From JAHJRJ01 sp037443685 (lineage in GTDB: Bacteria > Bacteroidota > Ignavibacteria > UBA10030 > BY39), in NCBI GenBank assembly GCA_037443685.1, contig JBBINX010000004.1:1-64000 (forward strand): a stretch of DNA of 64,000 nt, written 5' to 3'. A program made the position numbers and the translations under genes. The notes beneath the pieces are model-generated. The model was not told the DNA's origin and ran no database searches. It was given only the letters and a program-made list of their open reading frames with translations. Numbering within the stretch: the first letter of the stretch is position 1; every line of letters begins with the position of its first letter. Below, piece after piece: positions 27,900 through 37,851 of this stretch.

Positions 27900-28850
27900 A
27901 TGAAAAATTACATCTCTAAATTATTACCGCACGATATTATAGTAATTGTGTTTAGTATTTTCTTGTCGGTCCTTAACTTCATATTTTGTGATAAAATCGA
28001 AAATTGGAAAACTTTAATTACCCTCAACGTCTTTGTAATAATTTTTGTTTTTACAATTGCAAACATCGCAGAAAAAACCCGCAACTTTATACTTAGGAAT
28101 ATTCGGATTTGGTATGTGGCTCCGATTGTGCTATTAACATTCAAACAGCTTTACTTTATGATTTATCCGATTCACGGCAAAGACTACGACGATATTTTAA
28201 TAGAAATAGACAGATTGTTGTTCGGAGTTGACCCTACGGTATGGTTGTCAAGATTTGCAACACCGGTTTTAACAGAGATCATACAGATAGCATATTCGAG
28301 TTTTTATTTTCTATTCATCGTTGTCGGTTACGAACTTTATAGAAAACGTGAAATGGAAAAATTTTATTTTTCAGCGTTCTTGGTCGTTTACGGATTTTAT
28401 CTATCATACCTTGGCTATTTCTTATTGCCGGCTGTCGGTCCACGATTTACATTGCACGACTTCGGTGCGATAAACAGCGAGATGCCAGGATTATTCTTAA
28501 CGAATTTTCTGCGTGATTTTGTTAATTACGGCGAGTCGATTGTGAAAGGGCATCCTAATCCCATCGAAATTGTACAGCGTGATGTTTTTCCAAGCGGCCA
28601 CACACAAATGACTCTTGTTTTGTTATATATTACACGACAATTCAAGATGAAAACTACAGCATTTATTTGGGCGACTGGAATACTTTTAATTTTCGGGACT
28701 GTGTATCTAAGATATCACTATGTGATTGATTTGATTGCCGGTGGACTTTTTATGATGCTTACTATTTGGACAGCTAAACTCGTTTATACAGGATGGAATA
28801 ATTTGCGGCTAAGAATAAATCCAAATGCACACTTCGAACCCAAAATATAG
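27900..28850 (+). CDS. PAP2-superfamily phosphatase (AUR1-like)
   Basis: 316 aa membrane protein with about six helices. The conserved acid-phosphatase motifs of the PAP2_3 group are present: 'FPSGHTQMTLVLLY' (catalytic His) and 'RYHYVIDLIAGG' (Arg, His, Asp). 'YFLLPAVGPRFTLHDF' is the preceding conserved loop of inositol phosphorylceramide synthase-like proteins. It could dephosphorylate a lipid phosphate such as undecaprenyl pyrophosphate or phosphatidate, or move a head group between lipids; the sequence does not decide. It lies 40 bp after mgtE. Confidence 0.85.
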   Translation: MKNYISKLLPHDIIVIVFSIFLSVLNFIFCDKIENWKTLITLNVFVIIFVFTIANIAEKTRNFILRNIRIWYVAPIVLLTFKQLYFMIYPIHGKDYDDILIEIDRLLFGVDPTVWLSRFATPVLTEIIQIAYSSFYFLFIVVGYELYRKREMEKFYFSAFLVVYGFYLSYLGYFLLPAVGPRFTLHDFGAINSEMPGLFLTNFLRDFVNYGESIVKGHPNPIEIVQRDVFPSGHTQMTLVLLYITRQFKMKTTAFIWATGILLIFGTVYLRYHYVIDLIAGGLFMMLTIWTAKLVYTGWNNLRLRINPNAHFEPKI

Positions 28851-28882
28851 ACGCTACGCATTAAATTGCTTCTTTATAGAGA

Positions 28883-29179
28883 CTATTTGCCTCTTTCATT
28901 TAGCAATCTGTTTATTTCGTTCTCAAGCTTTTTCATCTCAGTCAAGAAATCTTTAAATCTAATTTGTGTTTCGTGGTCGTATGCTGTGGCATAATACTTA
29001 AATGAATAATAGTACGACTTGAGATTTTCCATTTTTATATTGATTTGAGTCTGAAAAGGTTTTGTCAAAGATGATTTGTGTGTACTGTAAGATTCTTCAA
29101 GACTTCGAATCCGATCCTTCCATTGGAACAACAAATGGTCATACGCTTGATGTAAGCGATAATTATTATGCTCTTCCAT
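28883..29179 (-). CDS. Small hypothetical protein, coiled coil
   Basis: 98 aa from the ATG at 29179, chosen because AAGGTGG precedes it at good spacing; an upstream start would add 13 residues. The chain is almost wholly helical by composition, rich in Lys, Glu, Gln, Tyr and Leu, with a likely coiled coil at the C-terminal end ('FLTEMKKLENEINRLLNE'). There is no signal peptide or membrane segment. I do not recognise a family. It is adjacent to, and on the same strand as, the GYD-domain gene, but about 90 bp separate them. Confidence 0.6.
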   Translation of the reverse strand: MEEHNNYRLHQAYDHLLFQWKDRIRSLEESYSTHKSSLTKPFQTQINIKMENLKSYYYSFKYYATAYDHETQIRFKDFLTEMKKLENEINRLLNERGK

Positions 29180-29270
29180 TTTGCCACCTTGCTTTGATAT
29201 CTGATAATAAATTATCAATCACAGCAATTAAAAGCAATACTTACACAAAGAAAATTTGATAAATTGTTTT

Positions 29271-29567
29271 TTAGATTTCTTTTATTAATTCTAAAAATCT
29301 TTTGTAAGGTATTGCAGTCCAGCTTTCCGCAGCCGAAGCTCCCGAAGATAGTGTAATCATAGAAACCTTAGCGGCATCTTCTTCCGAATCAGTTTCATAT
29401 ATATCAATGAAATCATACGGTCCCAACAATGCGTAATGAGCTAACCATTTGACATTCGGACATTTATGGCTAATTTTAGCTTTCCATTCTTTGCCAATAT
29501 CTTCGCGGAGCTCAGGGTTTTTAGTTAAATCTTGTGATAATTTTGTTACTAAAATAAAGGTCGGCAT
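29271..29567 (-). CDS. GYD-domain protein
   Basis: 98 aa, almost the exact size of the GYD domain. 'MPTFILVTKLSQDLTKNP' is the first strand, 'WLAHYALLGPYDFIDIYETDSEEDAAKVS' the core with the GxYD element, and 'SAAESWTAIPYKRF' the C-terminal part. The fold is a ferredoxin-like dimer (related to DAB/EthD proteins); members have no agreed function. TAAGGAG precedes the ATG at good spacing. It is a standalone gene divergent from plsC. Confidence 0.82.
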   Translation of the reverse strand: MPTFILVTKLSQDLTKNPELREDIGKEWKAKISHKCPNVKWLAHYALLGPYDFIDIYETDSEEDAAKVSMITLSSGASAAESWTAIPYKRFLELIKEI

Positions 29568-29696
29568 AATATTCTCCTTATGAGTTATTAAGTTTTAAAA
29601 AATCACTAATGAAAGATAATGTGTTTTTGGTATATTGGCAAGTCATTCCTTGCTTTTCAAGCTATATTTTTGTAAGATTTAAGCAAATTTATTTCC

Positions 29697-30407
29697 ATGT
29701 TCATCTCAATAATTAAAATATTTATCAACCTTTTTTTGAGTCTTCTGGGGGGTGTTCTTGCAATATTATTGATTCCTTTCAACAGAAACGGAAGAGCTTT
29801 TCATTGGTTAGCAAGAACATATTCAAAAACCGTTTTGTGGGTTTCTGGTGTTAAGGTAGAATTAATTGGTGTTGAAAACATTAGCAAAAATCAGAGTTAT
29901 ATCTACGTAAGCAATCACGCAAGCGGGTTCGATATTCCCGCAGTGATAGCTGGGATTCCAGACCAGATTCGGATTGTTTACAAGAAAGAGTTAGAAAAAA
30001 TTCCCTTCTTCGGGTGGGGGTTGAAATATGGTAAAACATACATAGCAATCGATAGGCAAAAAGGAACAGAAGCAGTGCGAAGTTTAGAAGAAGCTGCCGA
30101 AAAAATTCGAACAGGTGCGTCAGTTCTATTGTTTGCAGAAGGTACAAGGACTCTTGACGGTAAACTGCAGCCGTTTAAGCGCGGTGCATTCAATTTAGCT
30201 GTGAAAGCTGGCGTGCCAGTAATTCCGTTGACGATAAACGGCAGCTATAAAATTTTACCTAAGAAAAAGTTTAAACTCACTCCTGGTAGAATTACATTAA
30301 TCCTTGATAAGCCAATCGTCTTTAACGAAAGCGGTGGTAAAGATATAGAATTGAAATTAATGTCAGAAGTTCATAAAATTATCTCTCAACATTATATCGA
30401 CCAATAA
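29697..30407 (+). CDS. plsC: 1-acyl-sn-glycerol-3-phosphate acyltransferase
   Basis: Makes phosphatidic acid from lysophosphatidic acid at the inner membrane. 236 aa. An N-terminal hydrophobic helix (about 5-27) is followed by the acyltransferase motifs 'VSNHASGFDIPAV' (catalytic HX4D), 'GKTYIAIDRQKGTEA', 'LLFAEGTRTLDGKLQPFKRGA' (EGTR glycerophosphate site) and 'VPVIPLTINGSY'. The next gene, kdsB, begins 2 bp after its stop, so an operon plsC-kdsB-DUF502-pyrG is likely. Confidence 0.92.
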   Translation: MFISIIKIFINLFLSLLGGVLAILLIPFNRNGRAFHWLARTYSKTVLWVSGVKVELIGVENISKNQSYIYVSNHASGFDIPAVIAGIPDQIRIVYKKELEKIPFFGWGLKYGKTYIAIDRQKGTEAVRSLEEAAEKIRTGASVLLFAEGTRTLDGKLQPFKRGAFNLAVKAGVPVIPLTINGSYKILPKKKFKLTPGRITLILDKPIVFNESGGKDIELKLMSEVHKIISQHYIDQ

Positions 30408-30408
30408 T

Positions 30409-31209
30409 ATGTCTATCACTAGCAAAGATGTTGAAAATAGAGAAATGATGACAGATACAGGAAAAATTGTAGCAATAATTCCTGCTCGTTATGCTTCAAC
30501 TCGTTTGATGGGGAAACCGCTGATCGACCTTTGCGGAAAACCGATGATACGGCACGTTTATGAACAAACCGCACGAGCCAAATTAATAGATTGCGTTATA
30601 GTTGCTACAGATGACATTAGAATATTTGAAGCTGTCGAAAAATTTGGGGGAAGATCAATGCTCACACCGTCCGCAATACCAAGCGGCAGCGATAGAATTG
30701 CTTTCGTAGCAAAAGAGCTGGATAATGTTTCTATTGTAGTGAATGTTCAAGGTGATGAACCGCTAATCGTTCCAGAGATGATAGACGAAGCCGTTCTGCC
30801 GCTTATACAAAACCCTGAAATTCTGGTTAGCACCTTAGTTAAAAAAATTTTAACTGCCGATGAATTGAAAAATCCAAATGTTCCTAAAGTAGTGGTTGAT
30901 AAATTAGGTTACGCAATGTATTTCTCAAGGTCACCCATACCGTACTTGAGAGACTATCAGAACGTTGACGAGTGGTTTTTGTTCCACGATTACTATAAAC
31001 ATATCGGGCTATACGTTTACCGAAAAGAAGTGTTAGAAAAGTTTACAAACTTAGAAGAATCGTTGCTTGAAAAGGTCGAAAAATTAGAACAACTCCGCAT
31101 TTTAGAAAACGGAATCAGAATTAAAACTGTGGTTACTAAGTACGACACAATTCCTGTCGATACAATCGAAGATGTCGGTAAAGTCAGATTGCTCATAGAA
31201 AAATCTTAA
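30409..31209 (+). CDS. kdsB: CMP-Kdo synthetase (3-deoxy-manno-octulosonate cytidylyltransferase)
   Basis: Activates Kdo with CTP for LPS inner-core synthesis. 266 aa from 30409; the conserved part begins 'IVAIIPARYASTRLMGKPL' at about residue 20, so the true start could be an ATG at 30445 or 30448, and neither has a clear ribosome site. 'VNVQGDEPLIVPEMIDE' is the metal/CTP site, 'AMYFSRSPIPYLRD' the conserved sugar-binding part and 'HIGLYVYRKEVLEKF' the late signature. It shows that the organism makes Kdo-containing LPS. CTP is supplied by pyrG two genes downstream. Confidence 0.94.
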   Translation: MSITSKDVENREMMTDTGKIVAIIPARYASTRLMGKPLIDLCGKPMIRHVYEQTARAKLIDCVIVATDDIRIFEAVEKFGGRSMLTPSAIPSGSDRIAFVAKELDNVSIVVNVQGDEPLIVPEMIDEAVLPLIQNPEILVSTLVKKILTADELKNPNVPKVVVDKLGYAMYFSRSPIPYLRDYQNVDEWFLFHDYYKHIGLYVYRKEVLEKFTNLEESLLEKVEKLEQLRILENGIRIKTVVTKYDTIPVDTIEDVGKVRLLIEKS

Positions 31210-31217
31210 AGGTTTTG

Positions 31218-31847
31218 ATGATGGAAGAAGAAAAGAAAAATATTTTCGGAATCTTTCGCACAAGTTTTATGCGTGGGATAGCAGTGATTGTTCCTATTGT
31301 AATTACCATCACTGTGTTAAAAATTTTGTTTGAAGCTGTTGACGGAATAATATCACCACTGCTCGATGCTGTATTAGGATATCATATTATTGGGTTGGGC
31401 TTTATAACAATGGTATTTCTTATATTGCTCGTCGGAATTATGTCCAGAAACTTGTTCGGAAGAGTAATAATAAAAGCTTTCGATAGTTTCATCACTTCAT
31501 TACCACTTGCACGGACTATTTACAGCGCTATCCGTGACTTGATATCGGCATTCGCTATAAGTTCAAAGAGCAAAACGTTTAAAAATGTAGTCTTTGTAGA
31601 ATATCCAAGACGGGGAATTTATTCGGTCGGTTTTGCTACGAATGAAATTACCTTTGCATCGAATTTAAACAATCAATTAGACGTGATCGGGGTTTATTTT
31701 CCTCATCCACCGAATCCAACTTCTGGTGTGGTAGTTTTCATTCCGCGAAACGATATTAAGGTATTAAATTTGACAATTGAAGAAGGTTTAAAGCTCGTGC
31801 TATCGGGCGGAGTTGTATCGGCATCTGTAATTAATATAAAAGAATAG
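31218..31847 (+). CDS. DUF502-family membrane protein
   Basis: About 209 aa; the start could be the ATG at 31218 or the one at 31221, both within reach of an AAAGG site. It has two membrane helices (about 20-40 and 55-75) and a soluble C-terminal domain. The opening 'FRTSFMRGIAVIVPIVITI' and 'LPLARTIYSAIRDLISAF', with 'VEYPRRGIYSVGFATNE', match the DUF502 family. No function is established for the family. It lies between kdsB and pyrG in an apparent operon. Confidence 0.85.
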   Translation: MMEEEKKNIFGIFRTSFMRGIAVIVPIVITITVLKILFEAVDGIISPLLDAVLGYHIIGLGFITMVFLILLVGIMSRNLFGRVIIKAFDSFITSLPLARTIYSAIRDLISAFAISSKSKTFKNVVFVEYPRRGIYSVGFATNEITFASNLNNQLDVIGVYFPHPPNPTSGVVVFIPRNDIKVLNLTIEEGLKLVLSGGVVSASVINIKE

Positions 31848-33494
<1,647 letters not shown>

Positions 33495-33681
33495 GTAACT
33501 GATGTTACGTAGATCTAAGATTTGTTGCGAAAAATACTAAATACGAATACCTACCCACACTTTTGGCAGGCGGGTCGAAATACTCACCGAATCTAAATAT
33601 TGAATTTAGTCTGGTATATGCGGATTCGAATTTTTTATCCAACCACAATTATGCGTAAAATAAGTAAGAAATATTGACCAC

Positions 33682-34338
33682 CTAAATTTTTTCTAAAATC
33701 ACACACGTAGTTTTAAAATTTCTAAAAAGATAAGTCATATAGTTCATCACAATTAACCAGCCGCGGGGATTATAGAATGGTACAAATATCCTCGCAAAAA
33801 CTCTAATAAGCTTCTTTGGCTTTAAACATAAATAATAGAAATAATTTCGGCAAGTTACTATCTCTCCCTTAATTAATTTTGTGCCGGGAAATAATCGAAC
33901 AAGTTTCTCAACATCAGGTCTAAACTTTGTATCTATCGGGTCGGGATGGTACGGATATTTATACGGACAAGAAACAAAAATATAACCACCTGTAGGTGTC
34001 GCCGCTACGACAGAGTGGCACAATTGTTCTCTGTTGGTTAGATGTTCTAATACATTGGAACATAAGATAGAATTAAAATTCAAATTTGTGAGTTTTCCGT
34101 TTGTTGGTAAGGCATGGAAATCTATAACAACATCTACCCCTGTTTCTTTCTTGACGTCGATGTTGATTATCTTGAAATTTTTCTTCCTTGCTGGAGCTGT
34201 GAGATGCTCGTCAATCCATGGTTGATCTATCGTTCTGAATTCTTCAGTTGAGCTCCCGATATTTAACATCGGGAAAAATTTTTCGGGTTCAGCTGAAAAT
34301 ATGTTCTTTCCTATCCATTGAGCTTCTGCTATTAACAT
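33682..34338 (-). CDS. Class I SAM-dependent methyltransferase (orphan)
   Basis: 218 aa. 'FPMLNIGSSTEEFRT' is a weak motif I, 'VDVVIDFHALP' and 'FNSILCSNVLEHLTNREQL' match the Methyltransf_11 pattern, and 'ATPTGGYIFVSCPYKYPYHPDPID' is the strand-5 region. The C-terminal 70 residues contain a hydrophobic patch ('FARIFVPFYNPRGWLIVMNYM'). The acceptor is unknown; the HPDPID element is frequent in sugar-cluster methyltransferases. No ribosome site precedes the ATG, which lies 3 bp from the end of a decayed gene. The gene stands alone on the minus strand. Confidence 0.7.
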   Translation of the reverse strand: MLIAEAQWIGKNIFSAEPEKFFPMLNIGSSTEEFRTIDQPWIDEHLTAPARKKNFKIINIDVKKETGVDVVIDFHALPTNGKLTNLNFNSILCSNVLEHLTNREQLCHSVVAATPTGGYIFVSCPYKYPYHPDPIDTKFRPDVEKLVRLFPGTKLIKGEIVTCRNYFYYLCLKPKKLIRVFARIFVPFYNPRGWLIVMNYMTYLFRNFKTTCVILEKI

Positions 34339-34341
34339 ATC

Positions 34342-34899
34342 TTAGTTTTTGGGGAGCAAAATTGATACTATTTTACATTGATAAAGTTACTTGATCGGAT
34401 ACGATAGAAATAAATACCCGACGAAAGATTCGAGTCATTAAAAGTTACGTGGTAAATTCACAGTTTATGAATTTTATTTTTCAATATAGCTATTTTTTGC
34501 CCGATGATATTCTATACTTTTATAGATATAAAATCTTCTATTGTAACAGCATACTCAATTTGAGTTATCGGGTTGAAGAATTTGGATGATTATAGATTTC
34601 AAAATTCAATTCGTTGACAGATTTAATATGGTTTTCATTTACAACAACCGGTGTTCGAATTACTACATCTGTTCTCTCAACGGGAGATATTCTCCAACCT
34701 AAAAAACTTTCAGTGCCTGACCCCGACGATGGTGTTATCCATCCGATTAATGTATCAATGCGTGTATTATCGGAAAAGGAGCTGAATAAGTTGCGTCTGG
34801 ATCACAATGTCACTTTAGTGTCTACTACTTTGATGTGTCATAAGTAACAATAAAATTGCCAAAATCATCTATAAGTGTAACTGTTCCACTTGTAAAGTT
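34342..34899 (-). pseudogene. Decayed secreted-protein gene with a T9SS sorting domain remnant
   Basis: No intact reading frame exists, but the minus strand reads as a broken protein. From 34899 one frame gives 'NFTSGTVTLIDDFGNF'; another gives 'TRIDTLIGWITPSSGSG' and 'SVNELNFEIYNHPN'. A third gives 'NPITQIEYAVTIEDF', a Y-to-stop change, 'NIIGQKIAILKN', another stop, and 'TFNDSNLSSGIYFYRIRSSN', followed by a final frame change to 'ILLPKN' and stop. This order (YPNPFNP-like, TQIEY, IIGQ, LSSGIYFYR, LLP) is that of a type A T9SS C-terminal sorting domain. At least three frame changes and several stops are needed. The stretch holds no plus-strand gene. Confidence 0.75.
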
Positions 34900-34957
34900 C
34901 AGAAAAATAACAAATAATAGTATACAATATTTATTCTTGATTAGCTATTTGGATTTT

Positions 34958-34996
34958 TGAAAAAAATTAGCCATTCCATAATTCTGAAATGGCTAA
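34958..34996 (-). terminator. Rho-independent terminator of mdh
   Basis: On the minus strand a 9-bp perfect stem, TTAGCCATT paired with AATGGCTAA (34996-34967), is followed by a run of seven T (34966-34960). It lies about 100 bp beyond the mdh stop codon. Confidence 0.8.
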
Positions 34997-35093
34997 AACT
35001 GACGAGTCGGACACTTAACTTCTCGAAATATCGCAAGTTTAGCAATATTATCTTTTATTACTACTAATCTGACTGCGACTCGCTTTGGTTGAA

Positions 35094-36044
35094 TTACTTG
35101 GACAAAGTTAGAACTTCTTCGCTGGATTTCTTTACTGATGAGACGGATTTTGCGAAAGCCTCTTTTTCCTTGTCATTCAAATCCATAACAATAATTTTTT
35201 CAACACCCTTGGCGCCTAAAATGACTGGCACGCCGATGAATAAACCATCAACCCCGTACTCACCCTTGAGTAGTGTGCAAACTGGAAGAATTTTCTTTTT
35301 ATCAAAAATAATCGCCTCAGCCATTTCCAACGCCGCCCATGAGGGGGAGACAAATGCTGATCCACTGCCTAACAACTTAACCACTTCGCCGCCTGCCTGT
35401 CGTGTGCGAGCTTCGATTGCATCTAATTTTTCAGCAGTAATGAATTTTTCCACAGGGATACCAGCGATACGACATGCAGAACGAATCGGTAGCATATCGT
35501 CGCCGTGACCGCCGAGAACCATGGCTTCAACGTTCTCAACGCTCACACCAGCTTCCATAGCTACGAAATATTTGTACCGCGAAGAATCTAAAACCCCAGC
35601 CATACCCATTAATCTTTCTCGCGCTGGTTTTAAATTCATGAATAGACGATAAACAATAGCGTCTAATGGATTGGCAATTGAAATGATAATCGCCTTCGGA
35701 CAGAATTTAGATATACCTTCGCTAACAGCATCTGTGATTTTTAAATTTGTAGCCAATAATTCTTCCCGTGTGGGAATTGTGCCGTCAGGTCGGGCAGCAC
35801 GCGGCACGCCAGCCGTGTTAATAACCAAATCCGCACCTTCGATAACGTTGTACTCTTTTGATCCTTCGACCAGCACATCCGATGAAACAATTGGTAAACC
35901 TTCTGCAATGTCTAAGCACTTTCCTTTGGATAGATCGGGTCCTTTAACATCCACCAAGCCAACAAAGCGCGCTAGCCGACGTCGCACAATTTCCTGTACC
36001 AGCACACCACCAATATTGCCGCCACCTACTACTGCAATTTTCAT
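35094..36044 (-). CDS. mdh: Malate dehydrogenase (LDH-like type) with enlarged specificity loop
   Basis: NAD-dependent oxidation of malate to oxaloacetate in the TCA cycle. 316 aa. 'MKIAVVGGGNIGGVL' is the NAD Rossmann motif. Catalytic residues are visible: Arg93 in 'TREELL', Asp in 'NPLDAIVY', Arg in 'VLDSSRYKYF' and His in 'LGGHGDDM'. The mobile specificity loop is unusual: between 'GVPR' and 'REELL' there are ten residues (AARPDGTIPT) instead of the usual five (as in SPGMS). Substrate choice between malate and lactate is set by this loop, so the malate call is from overall similarity. A GGAGG ribosome site precedes the ATG. Confidence 0.88.
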   Translation of the reverse strand: MKIAVVGGGNIGGVLVQEIVRRRLARFVGLVDVKGPDLSKGKCLDIAEGLPIVSSDVLVEGSKEYNVIEGADLVINTAGVPRAARPDGTIPTREELLATNLKITDAVSEGISKFCPKAIIISIANPLDAIVYRLFMNLKPARERLMGMAGVLDSSRYKYFVAMEAGVSVENVEAMVLGGHGDDMLPIRSACRIAGIPVEKFITAEKLDAIEARTRQAGGEVVKLLGSGSAFVSPSWAALEMAEAIIFDKKKILPVCTLLKGEYGVDGLFIGVPVILGAKGVEKIIVMDLNDKEKEAFAKSVSSVKKSSEEVLTLSK

Positions 36045-36189
36045 TTTACCCTCCAGTTGATTGTTTTTAGTTAAGAAATATTAATTATGTGGGTTAATTA
36101 AAACAATTTTGCCCGCTAAAACATACTTTTGAAAAAGCTGTTTAATAACACACAAGAGATATATAAAGAACTAAATTTCTATCTAAATG

Positions 36190-36444
36190 TTAAGAAGATA
36201 TGATACTTATCATCTTTCTTGTTTTTCCGGACCGTTCGAACTTCACGGTGCCGTCAGTCAATGCAAAAATCGTATCGTCTGAACCGACTCCAACGTTTTC
36301 ACCTGGTAAAAATTTTGTACCTCTTTGTCGCACGATTATACTTCCTGCGGAAACTTTTTCTCCGCCGAAGCGCTTAACTCCGAGTCGCTGTGCATTGCTG
36401 TCGCGACCATTTCGTGAACTTCCACCACCTTTTTTATGAGCCAT
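36190..36444 (-). CDS. rpmA: 50S ribosomal protein bL27
   Basis: 84 aa. '[20 protein letters not shown]' is the classic N terminus that reaches the peptidyl transferase centre; there is no cleavable extension of the Firmicutes type. '[15 protein letters not shown]' and '[14 protein letters not shown]' complete the family pattern. Directly downstream of rplU with an 11-bp gap, the usual pair. Confidence 0.97.
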   Translation of the reverse strand: MAHKKGGGSSRNGRDSNAQRLGVKRFGGEKVSAGSIIVRQRGTKFLPGENVGVGSDDTIFALTDGTVKFERSGKTRKMISIISS

Positions 36445-36455
36445 AAAATTATTCC

Positions 36456-36764
36456 TTAGCCAATTTTCGTAATTTCAAGTTGTGTATATTGCTGTCGATG
36501 TCCTTTACGCACACGGTATCCTTTTCTTTTCTTCTTTTTGAAAACTATGACCGTATTATCTTTTTCGTGTCCTATGATTTTGGCTTCTACTGCAATATCT
36601 TTTACAGTTGGGTTACCGATTTTTACCTTATTTTCATCACTGTAAAGTAGGATTTTGTCGAACTTTACCGTTTCGCCAATATTTTGAACAAGTTTCGGTA
36701 CAAACAATTTTGATGCAGGGCTAACCTTAAATTGCTGACCTGCTATATCTACGACAACAAACAT
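36456..36764 (-). CDS. rplU: 50S ribosomal protein bL21
   Basis: 102 aa from the ATG at 36764. A TTG five codons upstream overlaps the GGAG ribosome site and is rejected. '[20 protein letters not shown]' and '[24 protein letters not shown]' are the diagnostic N- and C-terminal motifs. It heads the rplU-rpmA unit, with a promoter at 36811-36839. Confidence 0.97.
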   Translation of the reverse strand: MFVVVDIAGQQFKVSPASKLFVPKLVQNIGETVKFDKILLYSDENKVKIGNPTVKDIAVEAKIIGHEKDNTVIVFKKKKRKGYRVRKGHRQQYTQLEITKIG

Positions 36765-36810
36765 GTGTGATTTCTCCAAATATATGTATCTTTTAAAAAA
36801 CTAACGTATT

Positions 36811-36839
36811 AATCTACAAAGTTTTTACAAGAAAGTCAA
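36811..36839 (-). promoter_or_regulatory. Candidate sigma-70 promoter of rplU-rpmA
   Basis: On the minus strand TTGACT (36839-36834), a 17-bp spacer and TAGATT (36816-36811), ending 46 bp before the rplU ATG. It is complete and about 50 bp from the edge of the duplicated segment at 36890. Confidence 0.5.
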
Positions 36840-36890
36840 TTATTTGAGGAATTGTAATAACCCAGCGAAAATGTCAGGTATGACGCTTAG

Positions 36891-37226
36891 TTGAGTGCAT
36901 CATTCATCCTGACCACATTAGGTCTGGGAATTTTGATCTCCACAATTTCAAGAACGCAACAGCAGGCGATGATGACTGCGCAATTCTTTGTTTTTTTTCC
37001 GTTCATATTTCTTTCGGGATTTACTTTTCCAATCGATAATATGCCGTGGATAATTCAACAAGTTACTTATTTAATTCCACTAAAATACTTTTTAGAAATA
37101 ATAAGAGGATTAGTATTAAAAGGCGCCGGGTTAGAAATACTTTGGATTCAATCATTAGCATTGGTTCTATTTGGTGTAGTGATACTTTCAGTTAGTATTT
37201 TTAGGTTAAAGAAAATACTAAAATAA
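36891..37226 (+). pseudogene. Truncated copy of ABC-2 permease 2 (3' third)
   Basis: Encodes only the last 111 residues of the permease at 5502-6623, including 'LSGFTFPIDNMPW', with a few substitutions (for example Leu to Ser, Arg to Lys, Phe to Val and Phe to Leu). It has no start region, promoter or ribosome site, so it is non-functional as a transporter subunit. Confidence 0.88.
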
Positions 37227-37296
37227 CTTTCAAATTTAACGGATTTTTCATATATTAATTTCAAATTAGCTGATGAAACAAGAAAAGTGTAAAAGA

Positions 37297-37683
37297 ATGA
37301 TATCATTTCCTTGCGTTGAACGTTTTATTAAATATGTTCAGTTCGATACACAGTCATCGGAAGACTCCACGACATATCCGAGTACTGAAAAACAAAAAAT
37401 ACTTGGCGCTGAATTAGTTAAAGAACTTCAGGAGATTGGTCTAAAGGATGCACAGATGGACGAATACGGATATGTAACCGCAACGCTTGAAGCTACATCA
37501 CCGAAAAATGTTCCAGTAATCGGGTTAATTGCCCACTTAGATACATCACCCGATGTAAGCGGTGCGAATGTAAAACCTATCATACATAAAAATTATCAAG
37601 GCGAAAACTAAGTATTCAAGATATGCAAAAAGCAGTCGAAACGCTTGTTAATCTCCTCCAAATCTGGGAAGAAAAAACGATTT
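37297..37683 (+). pseudogene. Internally deleted copy of pepT
   Basis: The first 104 codons match pepT at 6694 with a single Thr-to-Pro change, then the reading frame hits TAA created by the deletion junction, followed by the last part of pepT out of use. The part lost contains the bridging Asp, the catalytic Glu and the last metal-ligand His, so no peptidase could be made. The ribosome-site region is partly changed. Confidence 0.9.
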
Positions 37684-37851
37684 GAACCGATAATTAAGTT
37701 ATTTTTCTAGGCTATTAAATATTTATGTAGATCTTAAAGGTTTTTGAATAAATTAGCGTGTCAATTATCACGGTAAATGAGTATAAAAAACAATATTATA
37801 TATGAAAGTAATAAATATTGTTGGATATTAAATCACTAATTTCTAAAAAAA

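Larger units (their letters stand above)
36890..37703 (+). repeat. Rearranged partial copy of the ABC permease 2/pepT junction
   Basis: This block repeats 6287-7005 joined directly to 7859-7953. It contains the last 111 codons of permease 2, the intergenic region, the first 104 codons of pepT and the last 25 codons of pepT plus 18 bp, with an 853-bp internal deletion (junction 37608/37609). By eye, divergence is uneven: about 9 changes in 335 bp of permease, 11 in 70 bp of intergenic sequence, 1 in 315 bp of the pepT 5' part and none in the last 95 bp. No terminal repeats, transposase or target duplication are visible. It cannot encode either full protein. Confidence 0.93.

Noticed and set aside
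33541..33640. Short inverted repeats and a GC-rich patch (GGCAGGCGGG) after pyrG
   Set aside because: The stem CTAAAT/ATTTAG is only 6 bp with no T run at proper distance; it could be a repeat remnant or a weak terminator but is not supported.
34614..34847. Plus-strand frame of 77 codons
   Set aside because: It lies antisense to the decayed T9SS gene, whose minus-strand fragments carry recognisable motifs; the plus frame has none and no ribosome site.
37273..37611. Frame of 112 codons that looks like a short PepT
   Set aside because: It is the truncated copy created by the internal deletion; it lacks most metal ligands.
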